Origin: Ariolimax columbianus
Lineage: Eukaryota; Mollusca; Gastropoda; Stylommatophora; Arionidae
Direction of reading: 5' to 3'
NCBI GenBank assembly: GCA_036924085.1
Contig: JAVGWX010000011.1
Location: 17,871,108-17,935,107, forward strand
DNA length: 64,000 nt
The position numbers and the translations under genes are program-made. This document shows positions 21,001 through 36,000 of this stretch, piece by piece (position 1 is the first letter of the stretch; each line of letters opens with the position of its first letter). The notes beneath the pieces were generated by a model. The model did no database searches. It saw nothing but the letters and a program-made list of their open reading frames with translations, and had not been told where the DNA came from.

Positions 21001-24000
21001 TTGATTGAGGCAATTTGACTGTAGTGCAATATGAGGCTCTTTAGTAAGCTTACTACTAGGGGAATCAGAGTGCCGATCTTCACCTCATTAGCCAGACTGC
21101 CATGAAACAGCCATTCCAGGGAGAACTACTTGGAAGTTAGGTTAGGTCTTGATCAGCATGTTTCACGTGAACTCGACTCACATAGTCTTAACAATATGAT
21201 TTGCATGATTTGACAATAGTCTTCTCTCCCCATTATGACTCATAATTTCCATAGCACAGAATTGGGAAGCTGGTCCTATATCCAAATCTTCATAGTCGCC
21301 ATGATAGCTCTAATGTTAGTATTTACTACTCCCCTTTTGAGTTGGTTGGTTGGTTTGTTGTTAATCCAGCAACCTGTGGATTCCTGTCTTTTGACCGAAT
21401 GCCATATAGTGGTATCTGCAGGCGCTTGTGAGCTGTTTAGTTTTGTATAGAGTGTTCCCCCTTTTGGGTCACAGTAGCCTACTGGTGACAGATAACAAGA
21501 AGGAAAGATAAACTCAAACCTGCTCTTGTAAGAGTCTTGTAGACAGGACAGTCATAGATACCACTGGCTGGAACTTTACGGTTGGCTACTGGAATCAACC
21601 AGATGGCTGGCATATCTGTGTACAGCTCTTTGGGTCGAGACTCAGCTAACATTTGTTCAGTGTTACTCCAACGTGCACCTTCAGCAAACAGGCCGCGGAT
21701 GTAGCAACCATCCTCTGGTGCAGCTGTTAAGTCCGTGTAAGACTCTCTCAACACCTGGTACAAATAAACACTTTATAGTAAACTATTTTATGTTATGTTA
21801 TGGCATAGTTGATATCACTGTGCTTTGGACAGATTCATAGGTACACAATTTCACTTAACCAATTACAAAGAGTATCTCCTTCTTCGTCTTCTTCTTTGTG
21901 CGCTTTCAAATGTCAACTTTAATATATCTAAAGGAAGCAGTAGTCAGCCTTAAGTTACTTGTACCTCCATAGAGCTTGTCCAGAAACGATACTGGAATCA
22001 GCCATATCTAATTTACCTTTTCCTTCTATGTTTGATACCTTTGTAAAGGTAAAGGTCAGTCCCATGGCAACAATTGCTGTCAAGGATGAAGATAACTCTT
22101 CAAGTACTAAGCTGCAGACTATGTGAAGTGGGGTGACCAGTTCCCGTCCATGATGTTTATACCTTCCTCAACTCATTGGTCAGTTACCCATTTACAGTTT
22201 GGTTAACTGGCGAAGCGGTGGTACCATGCACAAACCACAGCTCGGATTTGTTTCTGTCTGTCCATGAATTTAAACCCTGGCTAGCTGTAATCCCAGTTTA
22301 GCAAGCCAACTGACTGTTTGACTAGAGTACAAGCTACACTTTTGTAGTTGATGTTTAATAATCATTTTATCAATGCAGAAGACACATTCATCTGTATTTC
22401 ACACACTTAGTTTGTTGAAAAGATGGTATATCAATCTATTATGTCCTTTATGGAGTCTAGAAATTACCAACTGTTCATCTCTGCTGAATTAGTCTCTGAA
22501 TCTCCAAATCCTGGTATTCTTCTTCTTCTTCTTCTTCGTACGCAGTCAGACAGTAACCATTATTTTTTCGAAAAAAGCAGCCGTCATCCTGAGGCTGTCA
22601 ACACTGCCATAGAGCTTGTCTAGTGTTGCCACTGGTGATGGCCACATCTGCTCTCTCTGATCCTCATATGTCGGGCAGTTTTGCAGCAAATGCTCAGCGG
22701 TCATTTTCCCGGTACCACACGGGCATTCGTCGGTGCCACCTATCTTCAATTTGTTGAATAAGTGGTACCTGAGTCTATTGTGGCCAATGCGAAGTCTGAA
22801 GACCACGACCTGCTCTTTTCTGTTCAACTGGTAATAGGCATCGTTTTTGGTGTAGCCAGTATGTTCGGTTTCCCATTTGGTCATGTATCTAGTTCTAATA
22901 AGCCGTTTTGACTCTTCGTATGTCATACTAGTATCAGGTTGTGGTAGTTTTGCACCTTCTTTTGCCAGTCTGTCTGCCTCCTCGTTGCCTTGGATGTTGC
23001 AGTGAGATGGGACCCACTGCACCACTACTCTTTTTTGTGCGGCCTGCTGTCATAGTTGACAGAGTACTGCTCTTAAATCATTAAGTTCAGTCAAATCCTG
23101 GTATTCAATCAGACATGTGTTTCTGATGCCATGTAGTCAAATGTTGAGTAAACTCATTTCGCTCTTTTGCCTTGGTGTACCCTACTGGTATCTGTGGTAG
23201 AGAGGTAAGGAATTCGCCTCCCAAAGCATTGAATGAAAACGGTGGGCAATCAAATCCTGCAAGTTTCAAGCCTGCAGTCATTTTGTCTTAAGTCTTGTCA
23301 CTGGTCTAAGGTAGCTCATGACCAGAAAGTGTGGTTGATGGCCAGCACAGTTTCTTCGTCATTATAATCTAAATACAGCATGAATTACATTATCAAGACA
23401 AAACTGATTGATGATATTTTCATCATCACTTGCAATAGACAACTAACTTAACTTACCATGTTGGATCTAGGACCTTCTTCAGGTCATCTCCTCACCTCAA
23501 CCTCAGTCCTGTTGCTGCTAATAGCTTTTTCTGTGTACTGTTTTTTAGGCTCAGAAAGATTCCTGCACATTCATTTTCTGCTGTCCTATCTGTATTTATA
23601 TGTCCAGCTGCTGCTTGGGTAGTGTGTATCTATGTATTATGGCTCTTCATTATGTTTCTGTCTAACTGGGTTTTTTTTTCCACAATACTAGGAATGTTTT
23701 CTATCAGCCCTGTGAAGCCCTATTTTATCAAGGTAAGAAGCATGTATGTAGTGTGGATGGATTTTATTTGTCATGAGCAATTTATAGGATCTGATCTCCA
23801 TTTTTTTTAAACTGCTGTTCTCCAATGGTTGCAGGTCTGTAATCTTTTATAATTTTTCAATTGGTGTGGTTATCATGTTCTCTGTTATGATTCTTACTGC
23901 TTGTTTTGTCAAAGTTTGATTTGGCTGCAGCTACCCATCTGGCTATGCCATTTTCTAGAAGCAAAGTACCTGAATTCTTGTTTAATTTCAATATCCTACA

Positions 24001-27000
24001 ATAAATAGATTTCCAATCCATTTATTGTAGTGTCATTATTCAGCAGACAAAGATCTTCAGGCTCAGAATGGGACATTGCAGGCTCTGCCCACTTCCACAG
24101 AATGGGTCTTAGAGACACTGCTAGATGCGATTAGGAAGCGTTCAAGCAAACACCAGAACATATCATGCAAGTTGCCCCACTTATGCAGACTAAAGAGAGG
24201 CGGTCTGACCCGGGGGAGTAACCATTTTTTTAAAAGGTGAGGTATGGGGTTGGGGCTGAAACACAGTCTCCTTTGTGAACCTCACCAGGCTAAAAGAATA
24301 GCATCAGTTGATCGGAGAAGAAGTGTCATTATTCAGCAAGCAGTCATTATGTTTCCCTTATATATATCTAATGTCTTCAATATGGAAATGTTTGTATTAT
24401 GTCAGTTATGTGCTGAATCTTATGTAACACTATTGTGCACCATTTTTTGTGTATTTATGACTTCTTTTTTTCACAAAGAAGAGTAAATAGTATATGTTTT
24501 TAATGTACATTCTCGCAAATTCAAATTAAAGCAATCTAAATAGTTTGATTATTGAACTTAAATAATTTCATAAAAATGTAATTTAATAAAAAATACTAAC
24601 ATTTATGATACTTCAACTTAAACATTTGGATATTTTTATTTAACCCTCTACAGTCTGACCTAATTGATTAGATTCAGTCTAATTAATTAGATTTGTGTTT
24701 TAACCCTTTATAGTCTGGCCTAATTGATAAGTTTTATGTCTTAAGAATCAATTAGGCTGGACTGTAAAGGGTTTAGGAACATTTATGTCACCCCCATTTA
24801 GCACAAAAACTGAATAATGTATCTATTTTCTCGTAATTTAAAGTTCCCATTTCATAGTTTGTATCTAGGATTATTGTAATAATTTCAATTTTATAGAATA
24901 GAAAGTGAAACAAGAGTGTACCTGAAATCCAAAGGTAATGGTATCGATTGATATGATGCTCTTTCTAGCATAGTTCTGTAGAGTGCCAGTCAAGAAGGCT
25001 TGAGGGAAAAAAAATCCAGAAATCCAAAATACCTGGCAGAAAAAAAAAATGAAATTATATGTCAGGGGATTCTCATTAATATGTAGTATCTACTGTTCAG
25101 TTCTGGGAGGGACAGAGTATAATACATATTTTTCTCTTATGTCTTTCCTTCTATGTTCCTTATGTGTAGATATCTATATACGAGGGTAACTTAATGTTAA
25201 GAGTTGTGAGGAAATACTGCAGAATTTTATTTGTGTTTCATTTTAAAACTGGATTCATTCAATCAATCAACCAATCAAAACTGGTTTAGTTCCCTGCAGA
25301 GCAAGGGCTTCAAAAAATGCATGCAAAATCATCAAATGTTGATCTGTTTCAGTTTGTGTGGCTTAAAGGTTCTAGGGGGCTTTGGAAACTAACCCTATGC
25401 CCATTTCTCCTTAGTCACCGCTTATGGCATGCCTGTCAGGTTACAGTATTACTACTCTTTACACCAATTTTAGATCACCCCTCCCCCTAAAACTCAGATT
25501 ACAACAAAATAACGTTTCTAAAATTCATTCGTTCATAAAACGTACAATAAAGTAAATTGCTTTTCTAACGTATATAACTGAGACAACTGTCTAACTTGTC
25601 TACACCTGCAAATATCTTTTACAACTAATTTGTTTCAATATGCATAATTATTAATACAAGTGTAGCAGTCGACATTTTAAATTATACATCACATTGAGAT
25701 ATCAAAATAAAATTATCAAGTTTTTTTTATACTACAAAAATAAAAGTTCATAATTAAATTTCGAAACATTTTTTTTCTTCATAAATGTCCACGCTGCATA
25801 TTGATCTTCTCTTTGATGACAGATTAGAGTGTTTGCTGTGTATGCTGCTTTGATTATTTCTTTCTCTCATGCAGAATTTCATAATAATAAGGGACAGCAT
25901 GGTATTAATTCATTTTTTTTTACTGTAGAACTATGCTCCAAGTCAGGTTCATTGCTATGTGATTGATGGGTTGCAATGTCCATACCTGCAAACACAACCT
26001 GAAGGTTTTTCACCTGCACTCGTTTAATAGCAGATTCTTCTTCTTTGCCATCATTTATTTATTATTATTATTTGACGTTCATCCTAAAAAGGAATGTAGT
26101 GTAGTAGTTTAGAGCAAGGCTGCAATATATGTGCTATTTGGCTCAACCCATCCAGTTACAGATATCTTTTTTTTGAGTACTGGGTTTGCCTCCCATCAGC
26201 AATTCCTTTTCTCTTAGCCAGACTACACTAGTTCAGCTTGTCTCCAGGGCTGCTGCTGGAAGGTGGAATAGGGTCTTGGTCAGCTGTGGTTCATTGGCTC
26301 TGATGCAAATAGCCAGCTATGACTCGCTAGTTGCTGTCAGCACATTCACTGCTGCATCTTTAACACCATCATTTATCTAAAAAATAATATTCAATTAAAA
26401 AAATAACATCTTCTCATCAAATAAATATTTGCTCTTGTACAGCAACGTTCACAAAAAAAACAAGATAATACATACTGACGGGATGCCTTCATCAATCCAG
26501 GTCTGGATAAAATTCATTCTGGCTACAAGGTCAGCAGCCCATGAAGCTAGTGGTTTCAGAGAAGGGTAAGCCTATCATAGGGAATGATATATGAATGTAT
26601 ATTAAGAAAATGTTATATGTTGCAGAGAAGACATAACTCATCATAGGTGTCTGTTATATGATATCTGGTTGCTATATCACATGTTCCAAAGTGGATTTTG
26701 ACAGCAAACAGACCTCTGGCGCATGTAGCAATCGTAACATTGTCTGATGGATCAGTATGGCTGTCCGGTTATGAACTCCCTGCACAGAGTCTGATCTCAA
26801 CAGAGGCTCTCCTAGGAAATCAAACTGCACCTTTAGAAATCCTGCATCATTCCAATCCTTCTGTTTGACTCCAAAACTTGGATGGTCGTGTAAAGAGATG
26901 AGAAAAGCCTTAAAGTATTCCATACATGCAATCAAAGACACATCCTTGGAATCCACTGGAATGACCTGGCTACCAACACTAATGTGACTCAACAAACACA

Positions 27001-30000
27001 TCTCAAGAGTATTGTTTCTATGGTGGACCGAAGCTGCGTCTCTATCCTGCATCTGGTTGTTGAAATAATGTTGTGAATGCCCACAATGAGTAGATTTACT
27101 CTTTTTGTCCATCCTGAAAAGGACGTTTAGTGATGGGTTGCAGACGCTTTGCTCACATCCCAAGCATGCTAATGAAGGTAGACCGGGGGTCCTCCTGGCA
27201 GTTGTGCTATGCTTAGCTTCATCTGCATGTCGCTCACTACTATGGGGATCATGAAGATCCCCCATCTCATTAGACAAACTGCCAAGAAGAACAATCCGTT
27301 TTCAGGGAAGACTACGTGGAAGTCAAGGTGGTCTTGGCCAGTATATTTTATCTGACCCTGACTAACTAAGGGTCTGGCAAAATATACTGGCCCTGACTAA
27401 CATATCTGATCAGTATGTTTTGCCTAACCAGACATTAGTCTTCCTCCCCCGACTGTTTATATCAAGAGTGTCACAAGACCGTGTTCCACATGGTGGCACT
27501 TTGTAGTCACCTGCACAACACTTGGCTTCAGGAAATCACCCACATCTCATCAGAACTATTCGTACCATGGACCTCAGCCATAAATTGTAGTCAGAGGCAA
27601 TCGACACGACGAGGTCTGGTCGCTTAAGCAGATTATTATTATTATTAATGTGAATCTTTACCTGAGTGATACACATTGCAAAAAGAATAGGACCTCTGTA
27701 ACCTTACAAGCAGATTGTAAAAGGTGACTAAAGAATGTTGTGCTTGATTCTACTAATTTCATCACATAAAATCATTGCTATTGAAAATCATTGCAAGTTT
27801 TTGGATACATGTGTCTTGTAAAAAGGCCAGCTGTTGTTTGTGGAGGCCACCTTAACTTAACGTCTTTATACTGGTTTAGAAGACCCTGCAGAGTCTGTAT
27901 ACAACCAGTTTCATTTACGTCACCTTGCTCTAAAAGCTATGGGCATCTAATTTATTCTTAAATGCATTAACTGTCCCTGCCTCCACTACCTCCCCTGGCA
28001 ATGCATTCCACACATTCACCACTCTCTGACTAAACAAATATTTCCTAATATCTAATCTGGACCTCTCTTAAGTCAACTTGTAGGTATGCCCTCTTGTTAT
28101 TGTGGGTGGCTGTATTTTAAAAAACTTGTTATAGTCTAATTTATCCATTTCTCTGATCATCTTATAAACCTGTATTAAGTCACCACAAATTCTTCTCTCT
28201 TCTAGACACTGTAGGCCGGTTTTTCTGAGTCTTTCCTCATCTGTAATTCTGGATTCCCACTATTAGCTTTGTCACTCTTTTTTGTATTCTTTCCAGCATG
28301 TTTATATCCCCTCTATGATAAGGACTCCACACCTGTTCACAATACTCCAATCTAGGTCTAACTAATGCTTTATACAGTTTGACTATCACTTCCTTGCTCC
28401 TATGTTTAATATATCTGTTTATCATACCTAACATTGCATTTGCCTTTTTCACTGCTACCTTAACTTGCTCACTCACCTTACCTGTATGATCTAATATAAC
28501 CCCTAGGTCCCTTTCCTTATCCATCTTTCTAATATTGTTCTCTCCCATTCTGTAATTATGTTCCATAATGGATCTACCCATGTGGATGACTGTACATTTA
28601 TCTACATTAAACTCCATTTGCCAGCTTACAGACCATTCTCAAATTTGATCTAAATCCGACCTCAATATATCCACTTCTGCTTTAGATGAGACACTACTGC
28701 ATAGTTTTGTGTCATCAGCAAATTTTGCAATCATGGATCCCATATCAATATCCAAATCATTTATATATATCAAGAACAAAATTGGTCTCAAAACTGAGCC
28801 TTGTGGCACTCCACTTTTCACTTCACACCACTCAGAGTATTCCTTATTTATTCCCACCCTCTGCCTTCTTCCCGTTAACCAATTTTCAATCCATTTGGCA
28901 ACTTCCCCACCTATTCCATGTGATTTTAACTTTCAAAATAATCTTTTATGAGGTACTCTCTCTAAGGCCTTTGCAAAATCTAGATAAAAAACTTCCACTG
29001 GCTCCACTTTATCTATCATTTTGGTAACCTCCTCCATGAATTCTAATAGATTTGTTAAGCATGATCTCCCTCTAGTAAACCCTTGCTGACTATTTCAGAG
29101 GAATGTTGTGTGTAAAATCCACCTGTTGTGTGTGAAAGCCAGTTGTTGTGTGGAGGCCACCCGTTGTGTCTGGAGGCCAACTGCTGTGTGTGGAGGCCAG
29201 CTGCTGTGTGTAGAGGCCAGCTGCTGTGTGTGGAGGCCACCTGCTGTGTGTGGAGGCCAGCTGTTGTGTTTGGAGGCCAGCTGTTGTGTGTGAAGGCCAG
29301 CTGTTGTGTGTGGAGACCACCTATTGTGTGTGGAGGCCAGCTGTTGTGTGTAGAGGCCACCTGTTGTGTGTGGAGGCCAGCTGTTGTGTGTGGAGGCCTG
29401 CTGTTGTGTGGAGACCACCTGTTGATATGAACTCATGCTTCAGATGAGAAAAGGGAAATGATGATAAAATTAAAGTAAATCCTTGTGCTCCTCTTTAGAG
29501 GAAAGAATAAAATCACCACACATTATTATGCACGTAAAATTCTTCTAAGGACGGTTGTCAATAGGGCATGTTACATCATCATACAAAATAAGTGCAGCAG
29601 AAACAACTAGTGCAAAAGTAGTAGAGTATCGTCACATGAAACAGCTGACAAGACAGATAAAGATATGGAGGATTTCAATACTACTTTATAAAATCATTTC
29701 ATGGGTTTCTTGGCAATTTTTCATTTAGTAGTTTGCCGTTGCTTTCTGATCTTTGTTCTCAACGCTCACCAGCCTTGGTCCCTGATGCGCCTTCAGCCCG
29801 ATACCATGTCTTTCCAGCTGCTGCCTTAATAGTCATTGTCAACTAGGTCAGTTGTTCACCTTTTCCACAAACATATGTGTGCACTAGTCAGGGGTGGACT
29901 CCATTTTATTTTTATTTTTTCACTCACATAGTTTGGCAGGGCAATGACCTTGACCTGCTAAACAACATGTATGAAAAAATAGGAAATTAAACAGAATACA

Positions 30001-33000
30001 TTAAAATGTTTGTTGCAAATGTTCATCCTTGGCTTAGATGAACGCTACCATTTGCAGATGACATCTTGGCATACTGAACTGGCTCTTACAATAGGTGATG
30101 TTGTTGTTGTTTCGAATGCCCACAAAGAGTAGGTTTACTCTTTTGTGCGCCCTGAAAAGGACATTAAGTGGCGGGTTGCAGTAGCCTTCCTTAGATTCCA
30201 AGCATGCTGATGAAGATGGACCGAGGGTCCTCCAGGCAGTTGTGCTATGCTTGGCTTCATCTACGTGTCGCTCACTACTATGGGGATCACGTCGATCCCT
30301 CACCTCATTAGCCAGGCTGCCACGAAAACAGCCTGTTTCTAGGGAGAGTTGCGAGGAAGCCGAGTTGAGAGTCTTGGTCAGTGTATTTTGCCTCACCCTG
30401 ACTAACCAGTATGTTGTGCCTGACCAGATGTTAGTCGTCCTCCCCATAGGTGATGAAAGACATACAAGAAAGCTCACATCTCTCTCACAGTGGTGGTGTA
30501 GGGAGACCAGCTACCACATCACTTCTAGCAATGCCTGTGTGATGTGGTGCTCGTTGAAAAACTCCCCAATGAAGGCCAACCACACTGGCATTACCCTTAA
30601 TGTCATTGAGTGGCATGATAGATTGATAGATCAGGAAGATTCGGTGGTCTAGGGGTTGTCATGGTGGTTTACACTCCCAACATACCATGTTCAAATTACG
30701 TCATGCTCAGTTTCACATTTAGGTCTGTCATTGGTTTTTTCATGATTTGACTGCTTTTTAAGGTCAACCCAGTTGTAAATGGGTACCAAATATAGTCAGA
30801 AAAACTACAGAGCCTAGGCAAGAGCTACAAAGTTCATGCTCGGTCGCCGACACTTTTAGCATTGATAGACTGAGCACATATAGGGATGCCCAGGTGCAAT
30901 GAAGTCTATTCTATCAGCCATTTTCCTTCTTATTTCTATCAGGAAGTAATATTTGTTCCCAGCCTATCAAAAAGGTACTATGTCAATCACACAATACAAA
31001 GATGTAAATGAAGTTTGGCAGCACTCTAAACAATAGTAACTGTAACCCTGCAAGCAGCGTCTGCTTCTTTCAAATATCATCAGTTGATCATCTTAGTCAC
31101 TGCATATAGGCTGGATATCCTCACACTATCAAGGTCGAAGTGTGACAAATTGGAACACATCTGGAATAAAGGAATGCAGATGTTCCTGGCTTGCACAATG
31201 TGAAGGTGGTATACATGCTTGTGCCTCCGCATTATCACATTATCCTCGGCTTCAGTCCGTCAGAAAGCCAACAATTTTCTGTATGCGTCCGGATCTTTTG
31301 CAGTGGTGTACCAATGCGAGTCTAGGTCCTTGGTTTGTTCATCTCGCCATCATGGATGTGTACAGGCATATGACCACTAAAATATTGTTCTACATGTCCA
31401 TCTGTTGTCAGGTATTCATTCCAACAATGTGTGCGTGATATCATTGCTTTCAGAATGCCCTGAAACAAAGTTTGATGTAGAATTTCTTTGTTCCAGATCT
31501 TATCTTGTATCAAAATTTTTAGTATGTGCGTTCAATTGCTCTCTGAGTGACTGAGCTTCTCAACATCTGCATTCCACAAGTTTCACACTCCACATCCGTA
31601 AATCCTGGCTGAAATTACCATGGAATTAAAAGTGTGTGCTTTTGCCATTGTGTCTCATCTTTTGGAGTTTTTGCTAAATGGAGTTAAAGAAATACCGAAC
31701 TGTTTTTTGCCGAAGTGAGGGGAATACACACGAAGGGAGAAGTTGTGCTCGTCAATATTGCACTGATCTCGAAATGCGAAGGTCAGCAGTGCATCATTGC
31801 TTGTGCTTCATTTCATAAAATTCAAATATAAATTAACACATGAGATAAATATTATATTACACAATGAAAATTGTAATCACAAATATAAAGTAACAGCAAA
31901 GAGAATAATAATTATACACAAGTAGAGACAATACCTTTGAAGCCCAAACTGTTGGCACAGCATTGTTGAAAAGGCTGTTAGCCATGTCCTCTAGCTGCTG
32001 AGACATGACCACCAGACCTTTGACTGCTTTCTGAAGGTCATGCAGGGACTGGTGGATTGCATGCAGCAGTCGATTGTATCTGGTATGTAGACAAGACATT
32101 TGCAGTAAAAATGATAAAAGACAGCTTTTTTTTGTTGAAAATTTCAACATGAATATTCTATTTAAAAGATACATAAACAAACGCTCACAAACACTTGCAG
32201 ATACTACTACATGGCATTGGGTCAAATGGGCAAGAGCTAACAGGCTGCTGGATCTTCTTCATTTGTTCGTTCTTAATCTCGCACTACCAAGCCCTGAAAA
32301 AGGCTTTGCAAGTAGCAGGATGTTGTCCAGTGAACGGAATGCATTGTGTCATTGTTTACAGCTTGACTGAAATATTTCAGCTTCAGGGGGTTGCTCTGGT
32401 TGAGAGGTATGGCACTTGCATTTTGCAGAATTCAGGCAATCGCTGGTCTCAAGGAAGGTGGGACCAGAGTGCTTGCATCTTGAGTTATGTCTTGCCACTG
32501 GTCCAAGGTAGATTGGCACCAGAGAGTGAGGTTGATGACCAGTGCAGTTTCTTCTTCTATTACCCAAATGCAGCACAAGTTACATCATCAAGACAAAACC
32601 ATCTGATGATGTCGCCATCACCGCTTGTACTGAGCAACTAACTAACTGTTGTTAGTAGGAACAGTCCAATCATGAAAAGGCTAATAGCTAGACCTTTGCT
32701 GTCACAGTGTATGTGTTGTACACACCTGGAGAACCTTTAGTTAGAATAATAAGTCATATACAGATCCACTCCCAACTATGACAGCTTGCATATACTTCTT
32801 CTTCTTCGTTCGTTCTCAATCTCCCACTACCAAACCCTGAAAGGGCTTAAGTAGCAGAATGTAGTCCAGAGAACAGAAAGGGTTGTGTCGTAGTTTACAG
32901 CTTGGCTGCGATATTTTCACCTTTCGGTCCAACACATCCGACTTTCAGCAAGCATGTTTTGAGTACTGGGTTAGCATTCCCTCTTCGATCCCTTCTCTTT

Positions 33001-36000
33001 AGCCAGTCTGCCCTGTTGCAGCCTGTTATCCAGGTTCACCACGTGGAGGTGTAGAAGGGTCTTGGCAGCTATGGTTCGCAGGCCCTGACGCTTGCAGTCA
33101 GCTATGGGTCGCTAACCACTGCAGCTCATGCGCTGCTCAGCATCTTGATCCCGCATGCAAATACAATCCTCTTTTCCTTATTGGTAATATAAAACAAAAC
33201 AATACTTTCAACAAAAGGTTTTTAGGAAGACTAACTCACCGAATGACCTCCTGCACGAGGACAGTGTTCATGGATTGGCCATACAGCACAGGGTATTTTA
33301 TCATAACATCTGCCAAGTTGACAGCCTTAGGAACCTGCTTCAGAATTTCTTGGGCTGTGTTTTCCATTACCTACATTGACAGTAAAGAAATGAAACATAT
33401 TTCATGCCAGGATACATAAAAAGTAACTTGGTCATAGAAAATAAAAATGTTTACAACAATTAACAAACAAAAAATTTACAAATAACATTTTTTAAATTCA
33501 AAAAAGAATTTTTTTTAAAAATGTAATTGAGAGAAAATTAAATTAGTTATTTTTATTGACAAAAACTTAAGAAAAATAAACTAATGGAAAGTTAAAAAAG
33601 CTCAATAAAGCTTACCTCTTCTCTGGACTTGCCTCCACCAGAAGATGTCTTTGGCTGTAATTTCACCAAGTCTTCAAGCAACATAAAAGTCTCATTCTGT
33701 GCAAAGGTAATGTTAGCATTGGCATGCAGCCCAAAAATTTCTGGGGTGTCATTGATTGGCAAACTTCGAATATAACTGAGGTATCCCTGCAGAGATGAAA
33801 AATAACACTCAATTGATACAAATAATGAAAAATATGTGTGAATCTATGTTCTACAATTCATCATCATCATCCGATCGACCAATCCTAACACTGGTTGTTA
33901 GGTTGTCTGAGCATGTCTCTGAATTTGACCCTATCCGCTGCAGCTCTCTTCATTTCAGCATAGGTTCGAACTTTAATGTTTCTTCATGCCTGTGATGTGA
34001 ATGTGAGTCTTGGATGATCCTTTCCTCTTTTCCCCTGAATCTTTCTCTCTAGCGCTCTAAATCCAATGCTCCGACATATCAGACAGCATGGTGGTTACGT
34101 TTTAACAAGCGGTCGAAAGATCGGCTTACATTTTGTTTCATAGATTTCTAACGCAATATTGCAACTTTTACACACACCAGACATCAACTTCCAACTTCCG
34201 TTTACTAAATACAAACAAGTGAGGCAAGACATTGACATTGCTGTTGGAAGTTTGGTAAAGTTTACCGTTATTTATACAAATCTTCAGTGCATATTCTACT
34301 GGATTTATAATGAAGACCAGTATTCTTTCTGCCTCCATTTTACCTGGTATAACTATCAATTTTTCAAATGAAATAAGGTTTACATTATGCATACTTGTAA
34401 TCTACAATCACTTATTTTCATGTAAACCAACAAATGTCTGTATATATGTGAGTATCACAAGCATTAATTTACAAAGTATAACTGTTAACACACTCAGCCA
34501 TTTTTGCTTGGGTCAAACCTGCTTTACTGCTTGATACTGAAAGAGCAAGTATCTTCTGTAGAAGACTTTCATATAACATATTGTGTCCAATCCAACAGTC
34601 TTCATTTTTTTCAAAATCATTTTCAAAATTTGTCCATGTGTCCGCCCCATACAGTTCTATCCTGATATTCTTTGACGGAAGATAGAGAGATGGCACCATA
34701 AAAACAATACTCTTGAGATGTATTTGTCGGACGACCTCAGTGTTGGTAACCAGGTGATATCAGTGGATTCCACGGATGTGCCTCTAACTGTGCAAATGGA
34801 AGGCTTCAGAGGTCTTCTGATCTCTTTGCAACACTGACCAAGGTCCTGAGCCATACATGACGATTGGGATGTCACAGGATTTATAAAGGCGCAGTTTGGT
34901 TTCCAAGGAGGTAAGGTTTGTGGTTGTTGTTGTTGTTATGCCATAGCTGCTGAGCAAGCCTGCTCTTGGCAGTCCAATTCCATTTATATATAGATACAAG
35001 TCTTTTTCAGTTTTCACTGCTTTGAACAATGTAATGGCAAGGTAAGGTTAGATAAAATAAGTTTGAAATATATGATAGAAAGTTATTAACAGAAAATATG
35101 AGAACATAGAATATATGTAAGTGAAAATAGTTCAAAACCTACATTCAGTTCATTATCAGCATTAATCTGTTTGTAGATGGCTGATTCGGAGTATATGAAT
35201 GTATCATCAATGATTTCATGCTTGTAGAATCCTTTCAGAACATTCATGAGGCATCTTCGGTCCCAGTCATCTGTTACACGACCTCCATAGTTGATGTGAC
35301 CAGCGGTATACACTAACACCTGGTTAAATGAGAGTGGAAGTATTCAGTAAACATACTTCCTTGACACTAAAACTAGTTTAGACACATTTATAAGAGCTAT
35401 CCTAATACAAAGGTAAGTCAGTAAGTAGCTCACAAACTGATATGGTATAGTGGAGTTATTTGGTTGATAGTTTCTAAAGGCGTCATTAGGTGGCAGCGAC
35501 ATCAAACTTTGTGATTACTATAGGTAGCAGATGATAGGTGTTGCATGCATATGCCAGCTAAGATACAAAATAACACTCACACTCAGAGTTTACAATCAAA
35601 GAACAGCATATTGCAGTGCATTTTTTTGGGAAGAAAGACTTTCTCCAAAGGATATTCATAAGGAATTGCTTTCTATTTATGGTGTGAAATGTTTGTCTTG
35701 TAAAGTGGTGCATAATTGGGTCAATACATTTTGCCAAGAACACTAGAAAGATTGTTGATGACCTGGTCATTCTTTTCAGATTGCAATAGAAGCATCTGTG
35801 TAATGGGCAAAGAAGAGGATTGGAGCAGACAGGCAAGCAACAATAGTTAGTGCAGCAACTGCAATAGGGTGTTCACATAGTTTAGCCTGCAGAATAAATC
35901 ATGATCCACCTTAATGGGAGATGTTTTGTGTACAACGAAGAAAGAACTTTCTTCAAAGATATTCATTAGGAAATGCTTCCTGTGAAATTCTGCTGATGTT

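Noticed and set aside
25971..26060. A possible extra dynein exon (frame with [15 protein letters not shown])
   Set aside because: The flanking exons at 26476 and 24922 already join in frame with the expected family sequence, leaving no room for it.
26672..27277. A 201-codon minus-strand ORF
   Set aside because: Its N-terminal part is the translated SINE-B and the rest is antisense to a LINE fragment whose family matches on the plus strand.
29055..29447. Several overlapping ORFs of about 60-113 codons on both strands
   Set aside because: They are translations of the 20-bp minisatellite, with the same few residues cycling through frames.
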